DNA of 64,000 nucleotides from Streptomyces diastatochromogenes (GCF_002242805.1 NZ_MCGQ01000007.1:248001-312000), one strand, 5' to 3'; positions 34,743-43,839 are shown, counted from the first letter of the stretch. Program-made: numbers and translations. The notes: generated from the letters alone by a model not told the origin.

Positions 34743-37700
34743 TCACTTGCCGTAGTACGCGTTGTAGATGGTGATCGTCGACGTGTTGCCCTTCTTGTCG
34801 GCGATCTTGGCGCGGAACGAGATGGCCTTGTCCTTCGCCGGGTTCTTCACGGTGATCTTGCCGCCGCGGACGTCGACCTTCTTGAAGGTCTTGCCGTCGT
34901 AGGAGACGTACACCGTCAGGGACTTCAGGTTGCTGCCTGCGGCCGCGCCCTCGACGGTGACCGGGAAGGTGACCGTCTTGCCGGCCTCGACGCGGCTGTC
35001 CAGGCCGGTCTTGGCACCGAAGTACAGGGCGGACACGGGGAGCTTCGCGGAGCCGCTCGCCGGCTTCTTGGAGCGGAAGGTCCACGCCGCGTCGATCCGC
35101 GAGGAGGCCTCCGACACCTTGGCCGAGCGCTTGACCGAGGTGGTCAGCTTGTACGCGGCGTCACCGGCGGGCACCTTGAAGGACTTCTCGCCGAACAGCG
35201 GGTCGTCGTTGGAGCCGACCTTGACACCGTTGCGGTACAGGGTCGTGGTCGCCGAGGAGAACGTCGAGTAACCGACGTGCTTGGCGCCATCGGCGAACAG
35301 CGGCAGCGAGCCGTAGATCTCGTTGCCGTCCCGGAAGAGACCGAAGTCGGCGTTGACGAGCGGGGCGAAGACCGCGGTGTTGAAGGTCTTCGTGTACGAC
35401 TTGCCCGCCGTGTAGGACTGCGCGTTCAGCGAGTAGGCGGCATCGGCGAGCGGGAACCCGTCCGGGTCCACCCCGCCGTCCTGCTCGAACTCCAGCTGCC
35501 ACTTCACGCCGCCCTTGGCCGACAGGTGCAGGGTGCGGGTGCCGGGCAGGGTCTGCGGGATGCCGATGGAGGAGGCGCCGCCGCTGCCGGGCAGCCAGCC
35601 CACCGCGTTGACGGAGCCCTTCTTGCCGCTCGCGGCGGCACCCAGGCGGGCCTTCACCGTGGCCAGGTCGCTCGCCTTGTAGTGCTTGGTGTAGCCGGTG
35701 GCGAGCTTGGTGACCGGGCCGCCCGAGGTGACGTCGTACTCCTCGGTGGCACCCTTGGACCAGTGCCCGTCCCACTGCTGGTACAGCGTGCCGGCGGGCA
35801 GCGACGCGCCCAGGTGGGCGGTGTGGAAGTTGTCGTACGAGTCGAGGAACCAGCCGTAGCCGTACTGGCCGTCACCGATCGTGACGTCCCACTCCGGCGA
35901 GGCGAACTCGGACTTCGCGCCCGTGGCCGGGACGGTGATGTCCACCGGCTTGGCCTTGCGCGCGTCGATCGTGATCGTCTGCTTGCCGGAGACGGTCAGC
36001 TTCGGCTGGGCGATCCAGTCGATGCCCTTGCTGGCGTCCTTCGGGTCCACGTAGGTGGCCGTGTTGAGGATGTACGTGCCCTTGGGCGCGCGCACCTTCA
36101 CCGTGCCGGACGGGTCGTACGGGTTCAGCCACTGACCGTTGGCCAGGCCCGCCACACCGGTCAGGTCGGCGTCGAAGTACTGGGCCGGCTTGCCGTCACG
36201 ACCGATGAACTTCAGCGTGACGTCGTACGACTCCACCTCGCGCTGCACCGCGGCGGCCGTGCGGACGGTCTGTCCGCCGCCGGTCGCGGTCACGTACGCG
36301 GAGTAGGCGCCGTCGACGGTGCCGCCCAGCTTGGTGTTGACCGTCAGGTCGACGGCGGCCTTGCCGTGCGCCGGGACCGTCACCTTGGTCGCGCCGAGCT
36401 TGAAGAAGCCCGCCGGAGCCGCCTGGCCCTTGGGGTTGGTGGCGGTGCTGGTCAGGTTGAGGGTGACGTCCTTGTCGCCGAGGTTGCGGTACGACACCTG
36501 CTTGGTGACCGGCTTGTCGTCGGTGTGCGGCCACTGCTGCACACCGAAGCTGACCGACACCGGGTCGGCGATCACGGACTGCTTGATGGCCTTGTCGACC
36601 GCGATCCGGCCCGAACCCTGCTGGAACGGCGTGTACTTGCCGCCCTTGGCGGAGCCGGTGAGCGCGCCCTTCAGCTCGGCGTAGCCCCAGTCGGGGTGCT
36701 CCTGCTTGAGGATCGCGGCGGCGCCCGCGACATGCGGGGTGGCCATCGACGTGCCGGAGATGGTCAGGTAGCCCTCGGGCTTCTCACCGACCTCCTGGTC
36801 GATGACGCTGCCCTTGGCCGCGGCGGCGGTGATGTCCACACCGGGCGCGGTGACGTCGGGCTTGATGGCGCCGTCGCCGGTGCGCGGGCCGGTCGAGGAG
36901 AAGTCGGCCAGCTTGTCGTTGCCGTCGACCGCGCCGACGGTGAGCGCGGCGTCCGCGCTGCCCGGCGAACCGATCGACTGGGGGCCCTCGTTGCCCGCGG
37001 CGATCGCGAACAGGATGCCCTTCTCGGCGGAGAGCTTGTTGACCTCGGCCTCGAGCGGGTCCACCTCGGGCGTGTCGTAGCCGCCGAGGCTCAGGTTGAT
37101 GACCGAGGCGCCCTGCGAGGCCGCCCACTCCATGCCGGCGAGGATGCCGGAGTCGTCACCGGAGCCGTTGTCGTCCAGGACCTTGCCGTTGAGGAGCTTG
37201 GCGTCGGGAGCGACACCCTTGTACTTGCCGCCCGACTTGGCGCCGGTGCCCGCCACGATGGAGGCGACGTGCGTGCCGTGACCGAAGTGGTCCTTGGCGT
37301 CGGCCGCGGTGGAGAAGTTCTTGGACTCGATCACCTGGTCCTTGAGGTCCGGGTGACTGGTGTCCACACCCGTGTCCAGGACGGCGACCTTGACACCCTT
37401 GCCGGTGTAGCCGGCGGCCCATGCGACCGGGGCGCCGATCTGCGGCACCGACTTGTCGAGGGAGGCCTTGCGGACGCCGTCGAGCCAGACGTGCGCGATG
37501 CCGGAAGCGGTCTTGTCGCCGTTGGTGACGGCGTCCCACAGCTCGGCGGTGTCCTTGACCGGGGTCTGCACCGCGTCCGCGTTCAGCGCCTTGAGGCTGC
37601 GGCGCAGCTGGCCGGCGTCGCGGACGTCCTGCTTGGCGGTCGTGGCGGCACCGCTGTAGCCGACGATGACCTTCAGGCCGTTCTTCTGGGCCTTGCGGGT

Positions 37701-38057
37701 GGCGGCCTTGTTCAGCTCGGTGATGTCGAACAGCCGCTGGTCCAGCTTGCCGGAGGCGACCAGGCGGGCCGCGTCGGCGGGGATGACCAGCGTGTGCCCG
37801 TCGGCCTTGCGGACCTGGACGGGTATGTGCTCCCGCCCCTTGGCCCGCTGAAGGCCGACGACGCGGCCCTTGGCGTCCAGGGCGACACGGTCGCCGGTGA
37901 TCAGGGTGACGTGGTGCTTGGCGGTGAGCGAGGAGGCAGCGGCCGAGACACGCTGCTCGGGCTTCGCCGACGCGGGGCTGGTCATGCCCGCGGCGAGGGC
38001 GACAGCTGCGGCGGTGGCCACGGAGGCCGCTGCCGCTCTTTTCACTTGTCTGCGCAA
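34743..38057 (-). CDS. Large secreted S8 subtilisin-like serine peptidase
   Basis: About 1104 residues. Signal peptide MRRQVKRAAAASVATAAAVALAAG ending ASA-KP, an I9-like propeptide region to about 200, then the catalytic triad: Asp in AVLDTGVD near 228, His in FGHGTHVAS near 260 and Ser in GTSMATPHVAG near 434. The remaining 600 residues are beta-rich repeats probably for substrate or wall binding. The TTG at 38057 has GGGGGAG just upstream and gives a textbook signal peptide; an ATG at 38099 is the alternative. GTTAC-containing elements lie upstream. Confidence 0.9.
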   Translation of the reverse strand: MRRQVKRAAAASVATAAAVALAAGMTSPASAKPEQRVSAAASSLTAKHHVTLITGDRVALDAKGRVVGLQRAKGREHIPVQVRKADGHTLVIPADAARLVASGKLDQRLFDITELNKAATRKAQKNGLKVIVGYSGAATTAKQDVRDAGQLRRSLKALNADAVQTPVKDTAELWDAVTNGDKTASGIAHVWLDGVRKASLDKSVPQIGAPVAWAAGYTGKGVKVAVLDTGVDTSHPDLKDQVIESKNFSTAADAKDHFGHGTHVASIVAGTGAKSGGKYKGVAPDAKLLNGKVLDDNGSGDDSGILAGMEWAASQGASVINLSLGGYDTPEVDPLEAEVNKLSAEKGILFAIAAGNEGPQSIGSPGSADAALTVGAVDGNDKLADFSSTGPRTGDGAIKPDVTAPGVDITAAAAKGSVIDQEVGEKPEGYLTISGTSMATPHVAGAAAILKQEHPDWGYAELKGALTGSAKGGKYTPFQQGSGRIAVDKAIKQSVIADPVSVSFGVQQWPHTDDKPVTKQVSYRNLGDKDVTLNLTSTATNPKGQAAPAGFFKLGATKVTVPAHGKAAVDLTVNTKLGGTVDGAYSAYVTATGGGQTVRTAAAVQREVESYDVTLKFIGRDGKPAQYFDADLTGVAGLANGQWLNPYDPSGTVKVRAPKGTYILNTATYVDPKDASKGIDWIAQPKLTVSGKQTITIDARKAKPVDITVPATGAKSEFASPEWDVTIGDGQYGYGWFLDSYDNFHTAHLGASLPAGTLYQQWDGHWSKGATEEYDVTSGGPVTKLATGYTKHYKASDLATVKARLGAAASGKKGSVNAVGWLPGSGGASSIGIPQTLPGTRTLHLSAKGGVKWQLEFEQDGGVDPDGFPLADAAYSLNAQSYTAGKSYTKTFNTAVFAPLVNADFGLFRDGNEIYGSLPLFADGAKHVGYSTFSSATTTLYRNGVKVGSNDDPLFGEKSFKVPAGDAAYKLTTSVKRSAKVSEASSRIDAAWTFRSKKPASGSAKLPVSALYFGAKTGLDSRVEAGKTVTFPVTVEGAAAGSNLKSLTVYVSYDGKTFKKVDVRGGKITVKNPAKDKAISFRAKIADKKGNTSTITIYNAYYGK

Positions 38058-38213
38058 GACTCTCCCCCTGGAGATGGAGTACCGAGGTGAATTCCCCATT
38101 CACCCGGCCGGGGGTAGTCCCGTACACCTGCACGTCAACCCCCCGGATCACGAAGTATGCCGGGGGGTGATCAGACGGCTCAATAGATGAGAGGACAGTA
38201 AGAAAGCGCTGAC

Positions 38214-38285
38214 CGTAACTGTTACGCGCCGGGGGAGATACCGTTACAGAATCGGGAACTCGCCTTCGTGCGAACGGTGTTACAG
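38214..38285 (-). promoter_or_regulatory. GTTAC half-site cluster upstream of the subtilase
   Basis: CGTAAC-T-GTTACG (38214-38226) is a perfect 13-bp palindrome. Two further CNGTTACAG-type half-sites lie at about 38241-38249 and 38277-38284, all in the 230-bp upstream region of the S8 peptidase and in otherwise AT-richer DNA. Candidate binding sites for one regulator; identity unknown. Confidence 0.45.
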
Positions 38286-38289
38286 GCCG

Positions 38290-38973
38290 TCAGGCGCCCG
38301 CGTTCTCCTTCACGGTGATCCTGCCCTTGCGGATGGTGGCCACGCGCGGGGCCTTCTTCGCGATCGCGGAGTCGTGGGTGACCATGATGAAGGTCAACCC
38401 GTGCTCCTTCCACAGGCGTTCGAGTACGTCCATGATCTCGTCGCGCATGCCCTCGTCGAGGTTGCCGGTCGGCTCGTCGGCGAGGAGGACCTTCGGTCGT
38501 TTGACGAGGGCTCGGGCGATGGCGACGCGCTGCTGCTGCCCTCCGGACATTTCGGAGGGCAGGTGGTTCAGGCGTTCTCCGAGCCCGACCGACTTCAGTG
38601 CCTCGGCGGCTCGTTCGCGGCGTTCCTTCACCTTCACGCCGAGCGGTACGAGAGCGGTCTCTACGTTCTCCTGCGCGGTGAGGGTGGGGATGAGGTTGAA
38701 GGACTGGAAGACGAAGCCGATGTTCTCGCTGCGGACCTTTGTCAGCCGGGCTTCACTGAGTTTGGCCAGGTCGGTGCCGTCCAGGACTACTTCGCCGGAC
38801 GTGGGGCGGTCCAGGCCGCCGAGCATCTGCAGGAGGGTGGACTTGCCGCCGCCGGTGGGGCCCTGGATGACCAGGCGGTCGCCGTCGCCGATGGTGAGGT
38901 CTATGCCGTCGAGGGCGTGGACGGTGTCTTTGCCCCTGGTGTAGCGCTTGGTTACGTTTCTGAGTTCGTACAT
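38290..38973 (-). CDS. MacB/LolD-type ABC transporter ATPase
   Basis: 227 residues. Walker A GPTGGGKSTLL near 38, signature MSGGQQQRVAIARAL, Walker B VLLADEPTGNLD, the standard LolD/MacB set with QRVAIARAL. Works with the FtsX-type permease encoded just upstream on the same strand, driving mechanotransmission across the membrane rather than substrate passage through it. Target unknown; secreted or envelope molecules are typical. Confidence 0.93.
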   Translation of the reverse strand: MYELRNVTKRYTRGKDTVHALDGIDLTIGDGDRLVIQGPTGGGKSTLLQMLGGLDRPTSGEVVLDGTDLAKLSEARLTKVRSENIGFVFQSFNLIPTLTAQENVETALVPLGVKVKERRERAAEALKSVGLGERLNHLPSEMSGGQQQRVAIARALVKRPKVLLADEPTGNLDEGMRDEIMDVLERLWKEHGLTFIMVTHDSAIAKKAPRVATIRKGRITVKENAGA

Positions 38974-39008
38974 GGTGGCTCCTGGGTTCGTGTTCGGCTG
39001 CGGATGGT

Positions 39009-39044
39009 GGGGGCTGGTCGCGCAGTTGGGACCGGTCGGCCCCC
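39009..39044. repeat. Dispersed intergenic hairpin (GGGGGC-TGGTCGCGCAGTT type)
   Basis: GGGGGC and GCCCCC arms (39009-39014, 39039-39044) with a second inner GGTC/GACC pairing, in the 84-bp gap between the MacB ATPase and its permease. The core CTGGTCGCGCAGTT resembles, from memory, an abundant Streptomyces intergenic repeat; a related hairpin is at 52951. Confidence 0.5.
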
Positions 39045-39057
39045 GTCAAAAGGCGAG

Positions 39058-40518
39058 CTACTCCACCCGCCGCAACGCGTCCGCCGGACGCAGCCTCGAC
39101 GCCCGCCAGCCGCCGAACGCTCCCGCGATCAGGCCGCCGGCCACCGCCAGGCCCACCGCGAGGAGGATCGTCGTCACGCTCACCGGGGCCGTGAGGGCCA
39201 CCTCCAGGGTCTTCGCCGTCCGTCGGCCGGGGCCTCCGAAGCCGGCGCCGCCGCCGGGGCCGCCGCCGAAGCCGCCGCCGCCCGTGCCGCCGCCGAGCTG
39301 GGCCTGCAGGCTGGGGCTGATGGCCGTGACGGCGTACGCGCCCGCCAGGCCGAGTGCGATGCCGAGGGCGCCGCCCACCAGGCCGTTGACGACGGCCTCG
39401 CCGACCACCTGCCGGGTCACCCGGCCGGACTTCCAGCCCAGGGCCTTCAGGGTGCCGAACTCGCGGACGCGCCGGGAGACGGCGGACGAGGTGAGCAGGC
39501 CCGCGACCAGGAACGCGGCCACCAGCACCGCGATGGACAGCCACTTGCCGACGTTGGTGGCGAGGGAGGAGGCGGTGGACAGGGAGCCGGAGACGGTGTC
39601 CGCGAGGTCGGCGGAGGTGGTGACCGTCGTACCCGAGACGTTCTTCTGGATCGCGGACTTGACGCTGCCGATCTGCTGCGAGTCGGTCGCCTTGACGTAG
39701 ATCGTGGTGACCTTGTTCTTCGAGTCGCTGAGGGTCTGCGCCTGCTTGAGCGGGATGTACAGGTTGGCGGCCGAGTCACCGCTGTCGGCCGTGGCGATGC
39801 CGATCACCTTGAACTTGACGCTCTTGATGGTGACGGTGGAACCGACCTTGTACTTCTTCTCCTTGGCGTAGGCGGAGTCCGCGACGACGACCTTGGCGTT
39901 CGTCTCGGTCGTCTTGAACGTACGGCCGCTGGTGATCTTCGAGGAGGTCAGCGGGCCGAGGGCCGGCCTGGTGACGTCGGCGCCGTAGACGGAGTAGTTG
40001 TTGACGTCGAAGTTGGCGCCGCCGCCCTGTACTTCGCCCTGCGGCTGGCCGCTTCCGCCGGGGCCGCCGCGCTGGCTGCCGCTGTTGCCGTTCTGCTGGA
40101 ACTGGCCCCGCGTGAACTGGCCGTTGATCTTGATGACCTGCAGGCTCAGCCCGCCGACCGCGTCCGAGACGCCGGACTGCGCGCCGACCTTGGTCACCGT
40201 CGAGGTCGACAGCGTCTGGAAACCCTGCACCATGACGCGGTCGCTGCTCTGGGTGGAGTCGTCGTCGTTGCCCCGCGCGTCGAACTGGAAGCGAGGCCGC
40301 TGGGCGTCGCCGGTGGACGCCGACGCCGCCTTGGTGACCGTCATGTCCGTGCCCAGTCCGTACAGCGACTGCAGGACCTTGTCCTGGGCCTTCCCCATGC
40401 CACTGGACACGGAGTTGACCACGATGACCAGTGCGATGCCCAGGGCGAGGCCGGAGGCGACGACCAGGGCCGCCTTTCTGCGGCGGCGCAGTTCGCGCCT
40501 CAGGTAGGTGAAGAACAT
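39058..40518 (-). CDS. FtsX/MacB-like ABC permease
   Basis: 486 residues with the 1+3 membrane helix layout: helix at about 20-40, a long extracytoplasmic domain (40-335) containing a Gly/Gln/Asn-rich stretch (FQQNGNSGSQRGGPGGSG), then three C-terminal helices. A second low-complexity Gly insert (GGGTGGGGFGGGPGGGAGFGG) lies between the last helices. First gene of the pair, followed by the ATPase. Both Gly inserts probably formed by slippage. Confidence 0.9.
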   Translation of the reverse strand: MFFTYLRRELRRRRKAALVVASGLALGIALVIVVNSVSSGMGKAQDKVLQSLYGLGTDMTVTKAASASTGDAQRPRFQFDARGNDDDSTQSSDRVMVQGFQTLSTSTVTKVGAQSGVSDAVGGLSLQVIKINGQFTRGQFQQNGNSGSQRGGPGGSGQPQGEVQGGGANFDVNNYSVYGADVTRPALGPLTSSKITSGRTFKTTETNAKVVVADSAYAKEKKYKVGSTVTIKSVKFKVIGIATADSGDSAANLYIPLKQAQTLSDSKNKVTTIYVKATDSQQIGSVKSAIQKNVSGTTVTTSADLADTVSGSLSTASSLATNVGKWLSIAVLVAAFLVAGLLTSSAVSRRVREFGTLKALGWKSGRVTRQVVGEAVVNGLVGGALGIALGLAGAYAVTAISPSLQAQLGGGTGGGGFGGGPGGGAGFGGPGRRTAKTLEVALTAPVSVTTILLAVGLAVAGGLIAGAFGGWRASRLRPADALRRVE

Positions 40519-40636
40519 GCCCGCAAGCTAGGGACAGACCGTGATGACTCGATAAGTTCGAAATAAAAGAACCATGAGAAGGCTGTGGCCGACCCCTGGA
40601 AGGCCCCAGCAAGTCCTCGGAAAAGCCCCGGAAACA

Positions 40637-40664
40637 CCGATGCCGCCCCTGGGGGCGGCATCGG
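40637..40664 (-). terminator. Terminator of the L,D-transpeptidase gene
   Basis: CCGATGCCGCCCC pairs perfectly with GGGGCGGCATCGG over a TG loop (13-bp stem), 20 nt after the gene end on the minus strand and followed there by a TGTTTCC stretch. Confidence 0.75.
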
Positions 40665-40683
40665 AATCGCTGTGCGCGGGCTG

Positions 40684-41931
40684 TCAGACGGCCGAACCGG
40701 CCTTCCACTGCGCCCAGTCCAGGTTCCAGCCGTTGAGGCCGTTGTCCGGGGCGACGGTCTTGTCACCGGTGTGCTGGATGACGACCACGTCACCGAGGAG
40801 GGAGTTCTTGAACATCCACGAGCCCGGTGTGTTCGGGTCGTTCGCGCCCTTGGTGTCGGACAGGCCCACGCAGCCGTGGCTGGTGTTCACGCTGCCGAAG
40901 ATGGATTTCGCGCCCCAGTAGTTGCCGTGCAGGAAGGTGCCGGAGTTGGTGAGGCGGATGGCGTGCGGCACGTCCTTGATGTCGTACTCGCCCTTGCCGT
41001 CGTCGTCGGTGAAGCCCACGGTCGCGCCGTTCATGCGCGTCTCCTTGAACTTCTGGGACATCACCATGATGCCCTCGTACGTCTTGTTCTCCGGCGAACC
41101 GGCGGAGATCGGGATGGTCTTGACGACCTTGCCGTCCTGCGTGACCTTCATCTGCTTGGTCTGCGCGTCGACGTAGGAGATCTGGTTGCGGCCGATGTGG
41201 AAGGTGACCGTCTTCTGCTGCACGCCGTAGACGCCGCTCGCGCCCTCGACACCGTCGAGCGTCAGCTTCAGCGTGACGGTGGAGTTCTCCTTCCAGTACG
41301 CCTCCGGACGGAAGTCGATGCGGTTGGCGTTGAACCAGTGGCCCACGACCTCCTGCCCGCTGCTGGAGGTGACCGTGATGCCCTTCTGGACGGCGGCCTT
41401 GTTGGTGATCGCCTTGTCGAAGTTGATCGACACGGGCATGCCGACGCCGACGGTGGAGCCGTCCTCGGGCGTGAAGTTGCCTATGAAGCTGTTGGCCGGG
41501 GAGACCGTGGTGAAGGTGGCGTTCTCGTGCGCGACGAGGCCGGCGGAGTCCTTGGCCTCCGCGGCGACCTGGTAGCTGGTGGAGCGCTCCAGCTGGGCGG
41601 TGGGCTTCCAGCTGGTCTTGTCGGCGGACAGCGCGCCCGCGACCGCCTTGCCGTCGGCGGTGGTCATGGTCACACCGGTGAGGGTGCCCTTGGCAACCGT
41701 GACGGCGGCCGAGTTGTTGATGGAGGCGTTGTTGGAGCCGTCCTTGGGTGTGATCGTGATCTGGGCCTCGGACGACTTCTTGGCCGCCGCCTCGTCGGCC
41801 TTGGCCTGGGAGGTGTCGCCGTTGTCGGCTGCCTTGCCATCGCCGCCGCCGGAACATCCGGTGAGTACCAGCACACCGCCGAGCAGTGCGGACGCGACCG
41901 TCAGGCCCTTGCGCCGCTTACTGTCCGTCAT
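40684..41931 (-). CDS. L,D-transpeptidase lipoprotein (YkuD)
   Basis: 415 residues. Lipoprotein signal with lipobox LTGC near 26, a Gly/Asp-rich tether, two Ig-like domains (about 60-270), and a C-terminal YkuD catalytic domain with HGNYWG and the nucleophile box SHGCVGL. It forms 3-3 cross-links in peptidoglycan, working outside the membrane, and is the usual actinobacterial Ldt architecture. ATG 41931 has GGAGAAG upstream. Confidence 0.94.
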   Translation of the reverse strand: MTDSKRRKGLTVASALLGGVLVLTGCSGGGDGKAADNGDTSQAKADEAAAKKSSEAQITITPKDGSNNASINNSAAVTVAKGTLTGVTMTTADGKAVAGALSADKTSWKPTAQLERSTSYQVAAEAKDSAGLVAHENATFTTVSPANSFIGNFTPEDGSTVGVGMPVSINFDKAITNKAAVQKGITVTSSSGQEVVGHWFNANRIDFRPEAYWKENSTVTLKLTLDGVEGASGVYGVQQKTVTFHIGRNQISYVDAQTKQMKVTQDGKVVKTIPISAGSPENKTYEGIMVMSQKFKETRMNGATVGFTDDDGKGEYDIKDVPHAIRLTNSGTFLHGNYWGAKSIFGSVNTSHGCVGLSDTKGANDPNTPGSWMFKNSLLGDVVVIQHTGDKTVAPDNGLNGWNLDWAQWKAGSAV

Positions 41932-42104
41932 CACACGCTTCTCCATCGCTGCCGAATCCGCGGAATCCCCGAGAGTCCCCGTCGAGAACCATCAACGCTA
42001 CGGCCGGTCCGCCCCGTTCCACATAGATCACATGTGTGGGCCACACCACGTCCCGCCCGGGACGGGTGGTGCGGAAGTCGTCCGTGCACTCCCCGAAACG
42101 ACGA

Positions 42105-42134
42105 GACCCCGGACGGCGGTTGCCGTCCGGGGTC
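42105..42134 (-). terminator. Terminator after the acidic small-protein gene
   Basis: Perfect 13-bp stem GACCCCGGACGGC / GCCGTCCGGGGTC with a 4-nt loop, 18 nt past the stop of the minus-strand gene at 42153. Confidence 0.75.
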
Positions 42135-42152
42135 ATGGGTTCCCCGTGACGC

Positions 42153-42497
42153 TCAGCCGATGCCGCCCTCTTCCTCGTCGTCGCCCCCATCATCCTCGTC
42201 CAGCTCCCAGTCCGGCGAATCCGGGTCGTACTCGATCCGCTCGCTGGACCAGGAGGCCTGCTGGAGCTCGACCCCGGGCACCTCGCTGACCAGGTCGAAC
42301 GGGTCCACGAGATAGGCGAGGGCCTCCGCGGTGTCTTCCGTCACAGCGCCCTCGGCGTGGGCCCGCTCCTCCGGAGGCAGCTCGGGATCGGCGGCGATCC
42401 GGCGCAGCGCGGCCTTGGTCACCCCGTCCTCGTCGTGCACCTCAAGAACCAGCTCCACCCGAAGCCGTACAAACCGTGATGTCTCTTCCGTGCTCAT
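42153..42497 (-). CDS. Acidic small cytosolic protein, probably leaderless
   Basis: 114 residues, family not recognised. A beta/alpha N-terminal part (SRFVRLRVELVLEVHDEDGVTKAALRRI) is followed by a highly acidic tail (LDEDDGGDDEEEGG). No Shine-Dalgarno precedes ATG 42497; instead TACGCT stands exactly six bases upstream. Seems conserved in position from memory, function unknown. A pair of 11-bp-spaced direct repeats lies at the expected -35 region. Confidence 0.75.
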   Translation of the reverse strand: MSTEETSRFVRLRVELVLEVHDEDGVTKAALRRIAADPELPPEERAHAEGAVTEDTAEALAYLVDPFDLVSEVPGVELQQASWSSERIEYDPDSPDWELDEDDGGDDEEEGGIG

Positions 42498-42503
42498 GAC
42501 GGG

Positions 42504-42540
42504 AGCGTACGACTGAAACCTCCCGTGACTTTCCCGTGAC
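42504..42540 (-). promoter_or_regulatory. Leaderless promoter with two 11-bp-period direct repeats
   Basis: TACGCT on the minus strand (42504-42509) is six bases before ATG 42497. The repeats TCCCGTGAC (42521-42529 and 42532-42540), read on the minus strand as GTCACGGGA, occupy the -35 zone with 11-nt phasing, the spacing of PhoP-type direct-repeat units; the sequence fits that consensus only partly. Confidence 0.45.
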
Positions 42541-42608
42541 CCGCGACTTTCACTAACATCGCCCCCACACGGCCAATTCGCCAGCGTCACAAGGGGGATC
42601 GATATTCC

Positions 42609-42944
42609 GTGTCATCCGCTCGCCGCCCGCTGCTGACCGCCACCGCCGCGGGAACCCTCCTGTGCGCCCTGTGGTTCGTCCCGTCCGCCAACGCGTCCCA
42701 GGACGGCCCGGCCAGAGCGACGACCGAGGTGACGGAGGTGACCGGGACGACGCGGGTCACCCAGCAGGCGAAGGCGATCTCCGAGGCCACGACCGCGGAC
42801 GCCGCGGACGCCGCGGACAGCACCCAGCTCGCCGACACCGGCAGCTTCGACACCACGCCGTACGTCGTCGGCGGCAGCCTGTTCCTCGCCGTGGGCGCCG
42901 GGTTCGTGGTGTATTCGGTTCGCCGGGAACGTCTCGATTTTTAA
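42609..42944 (+). CDS. LAxTG-type sortase-anchored small surface protein
   Basis: 111 residues: signal peptide (LLTATAAGTLLCALWFVPSANA), a Thr/Ala-rich middle and the sorting signal LADTG followed by a hydrophobic helix (TPYVVGGSLFLAVGAGFVVYSV) and RRERLDF. LAxTG is the motif used by class E sortases of high-GC actinobacteria. The mature part is only about 45 residues, so it acts as a short wall-linked peptide rather than an enzyme. No sortase gene nearby. Confidence 0.85.
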   Translation: MSSARRPLLTATAAGTLLCALWFVPSANASQDGPARATTEVTEVTGTTRVTQQAKAISEATTADAADAADSTQLADTGSFDTTPYVVGGSLFLAVGAGFVVYSVRRERLDF

Positions 42945-42950
42945 TTGAGC

Positions 42951-42980
42951 TTGACTGTTCTTTGACAGAGAACGCATAGT
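42951..42980 (+). promoter_or_regulatory. Leaderless promoter of the lipoprotein gene
   Basis: TTGACT (42951-42956), 18-nt spacer, CATAGT (42975-42980) and then six bases to ATG 42987. The start of transcription would fall on the A of ATG. No ribosome binding site is present. Confidence 0.6.
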
Positions 42981-42986
42981 CCGCCC

Positions 42987-43772
42987 ATGAAGAGATCATC
43001 GGGCGTGCGGCTGTGCGCCACCGCAGCTGTGAGCGTGCTGTCGCTCGCCCTCATCACCGGCTGTTCCGACGGGGGTTCGAAGGACTCCGGGGACGGCAAG
43101 GGCGGGAAGTCCGCCGCGAAGGCGCTGAGCGCCGCGGAGCTGAAGCAGCTGATCATCGCCAAGGGCGAGGTGCCCGGCTACAAGGTGGGGCCCGTCGAGG
43201 GCGGCATCCCCGACAAGACCAAGGTCAAGTCGGACGACGCCCAGTGCGACCCGGTGCTCCGGGCCCTGACCGGCATCGCGCCCGGCGAGCCGGCGGCGAA
43301 CACCAGCCGCATGGCCACCGAGGACAAGAAGGACCCCACGGACGACGCCACGTCCCTGGACGACCTGGCCGACGGCAAGTTCGAGGACTCTCTCGGCGAG
43401 TCCATGGACCTGGACGTCACCGTGGTCACCCTGTCCTCGTACGACGGTGACGGCGCCGAGGCCGCCCTGAAGTCGGTCTCCGACGCGGTGAAGGGCTGCT
43501 CGGGCGGCTTCTCCGGCGAGCAGGACGGCGAGAAGGGGAAGTTCACCAAGGTCGCCGAGGAGAAGTCCTCGGGCACGGGCGACGAGTCGGTCGCCTTCAC
43601 CGCGACCAACGACGCGGGCAAGGACGGCGCCCTGCCGCTGCACGCCGAGGTCGTGCGGCACGGGAACACCCTCGCCACGTACACCACCATCAACATCGGC
43701 GCGATGATGTCCAAGAAGGCCTACACGGTCTCGGCCCCGGTCATCAAGGCCCAGACGGCCAAGCTGAAGTGA
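42987..43772 (+). CDS. Secreted lipoprotein of unknown function
   Basis: 261 residues. Signal peptide with lipobox ITGC near 26, then an acidic Gly/Lys/Ser-rich tether and a folded domain with two further cysteines (DAQCDP and VKGCSGGFSG). This is a common Streptomyces sensor-like lipoprotein layout; no enzyme motif is visible. A perfect hairpin terminator follows. Confidence 0.85.
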   Translation: MKRSSGVRLCATAAVSVLSLALITGCSDGGSKDSGDGKGGKSAAKALSAAELKQLIIAKGEVPGYKVGPVEGGIPDKTKVKSDDAQCDPVLRALTGIAPGEPAANTSRMATEDKKDPTDDATSLDDLADGKFEDSLGESMDLDVTVVTLSSYDGDGAEAALKSVSDAVKGCSGGFSGEQDGEKGKFTKVAEEKSSGTGDESVAFTATNDAGKDGALPLHAEVVRHGNTLATYTTINIGAMMSKKAYTVSAPVIKAQTAKLK

Positions 43773-43785
43773 CATAGCGACACGA

Positions 43786-43823
43786 GGAGGGGCCCTGTCC
43801 GCCGGACAGGGCCCCTCCTTTTT
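43786..43823. terminator. Intrinsic terminator, 15-bp stem and T5
   Basis: GGAGGGGCCCTGTCC and its complement (43804-43818) form a perfect stem with a GCC loop followed by TTTTT on the plus strand, directly after the lipoprotein gene. It also lies 3' of hutH on the other strand. Confidence 0.92.
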
Positions 43824-43839
43824 GTGTCTTTTTCTGGTC

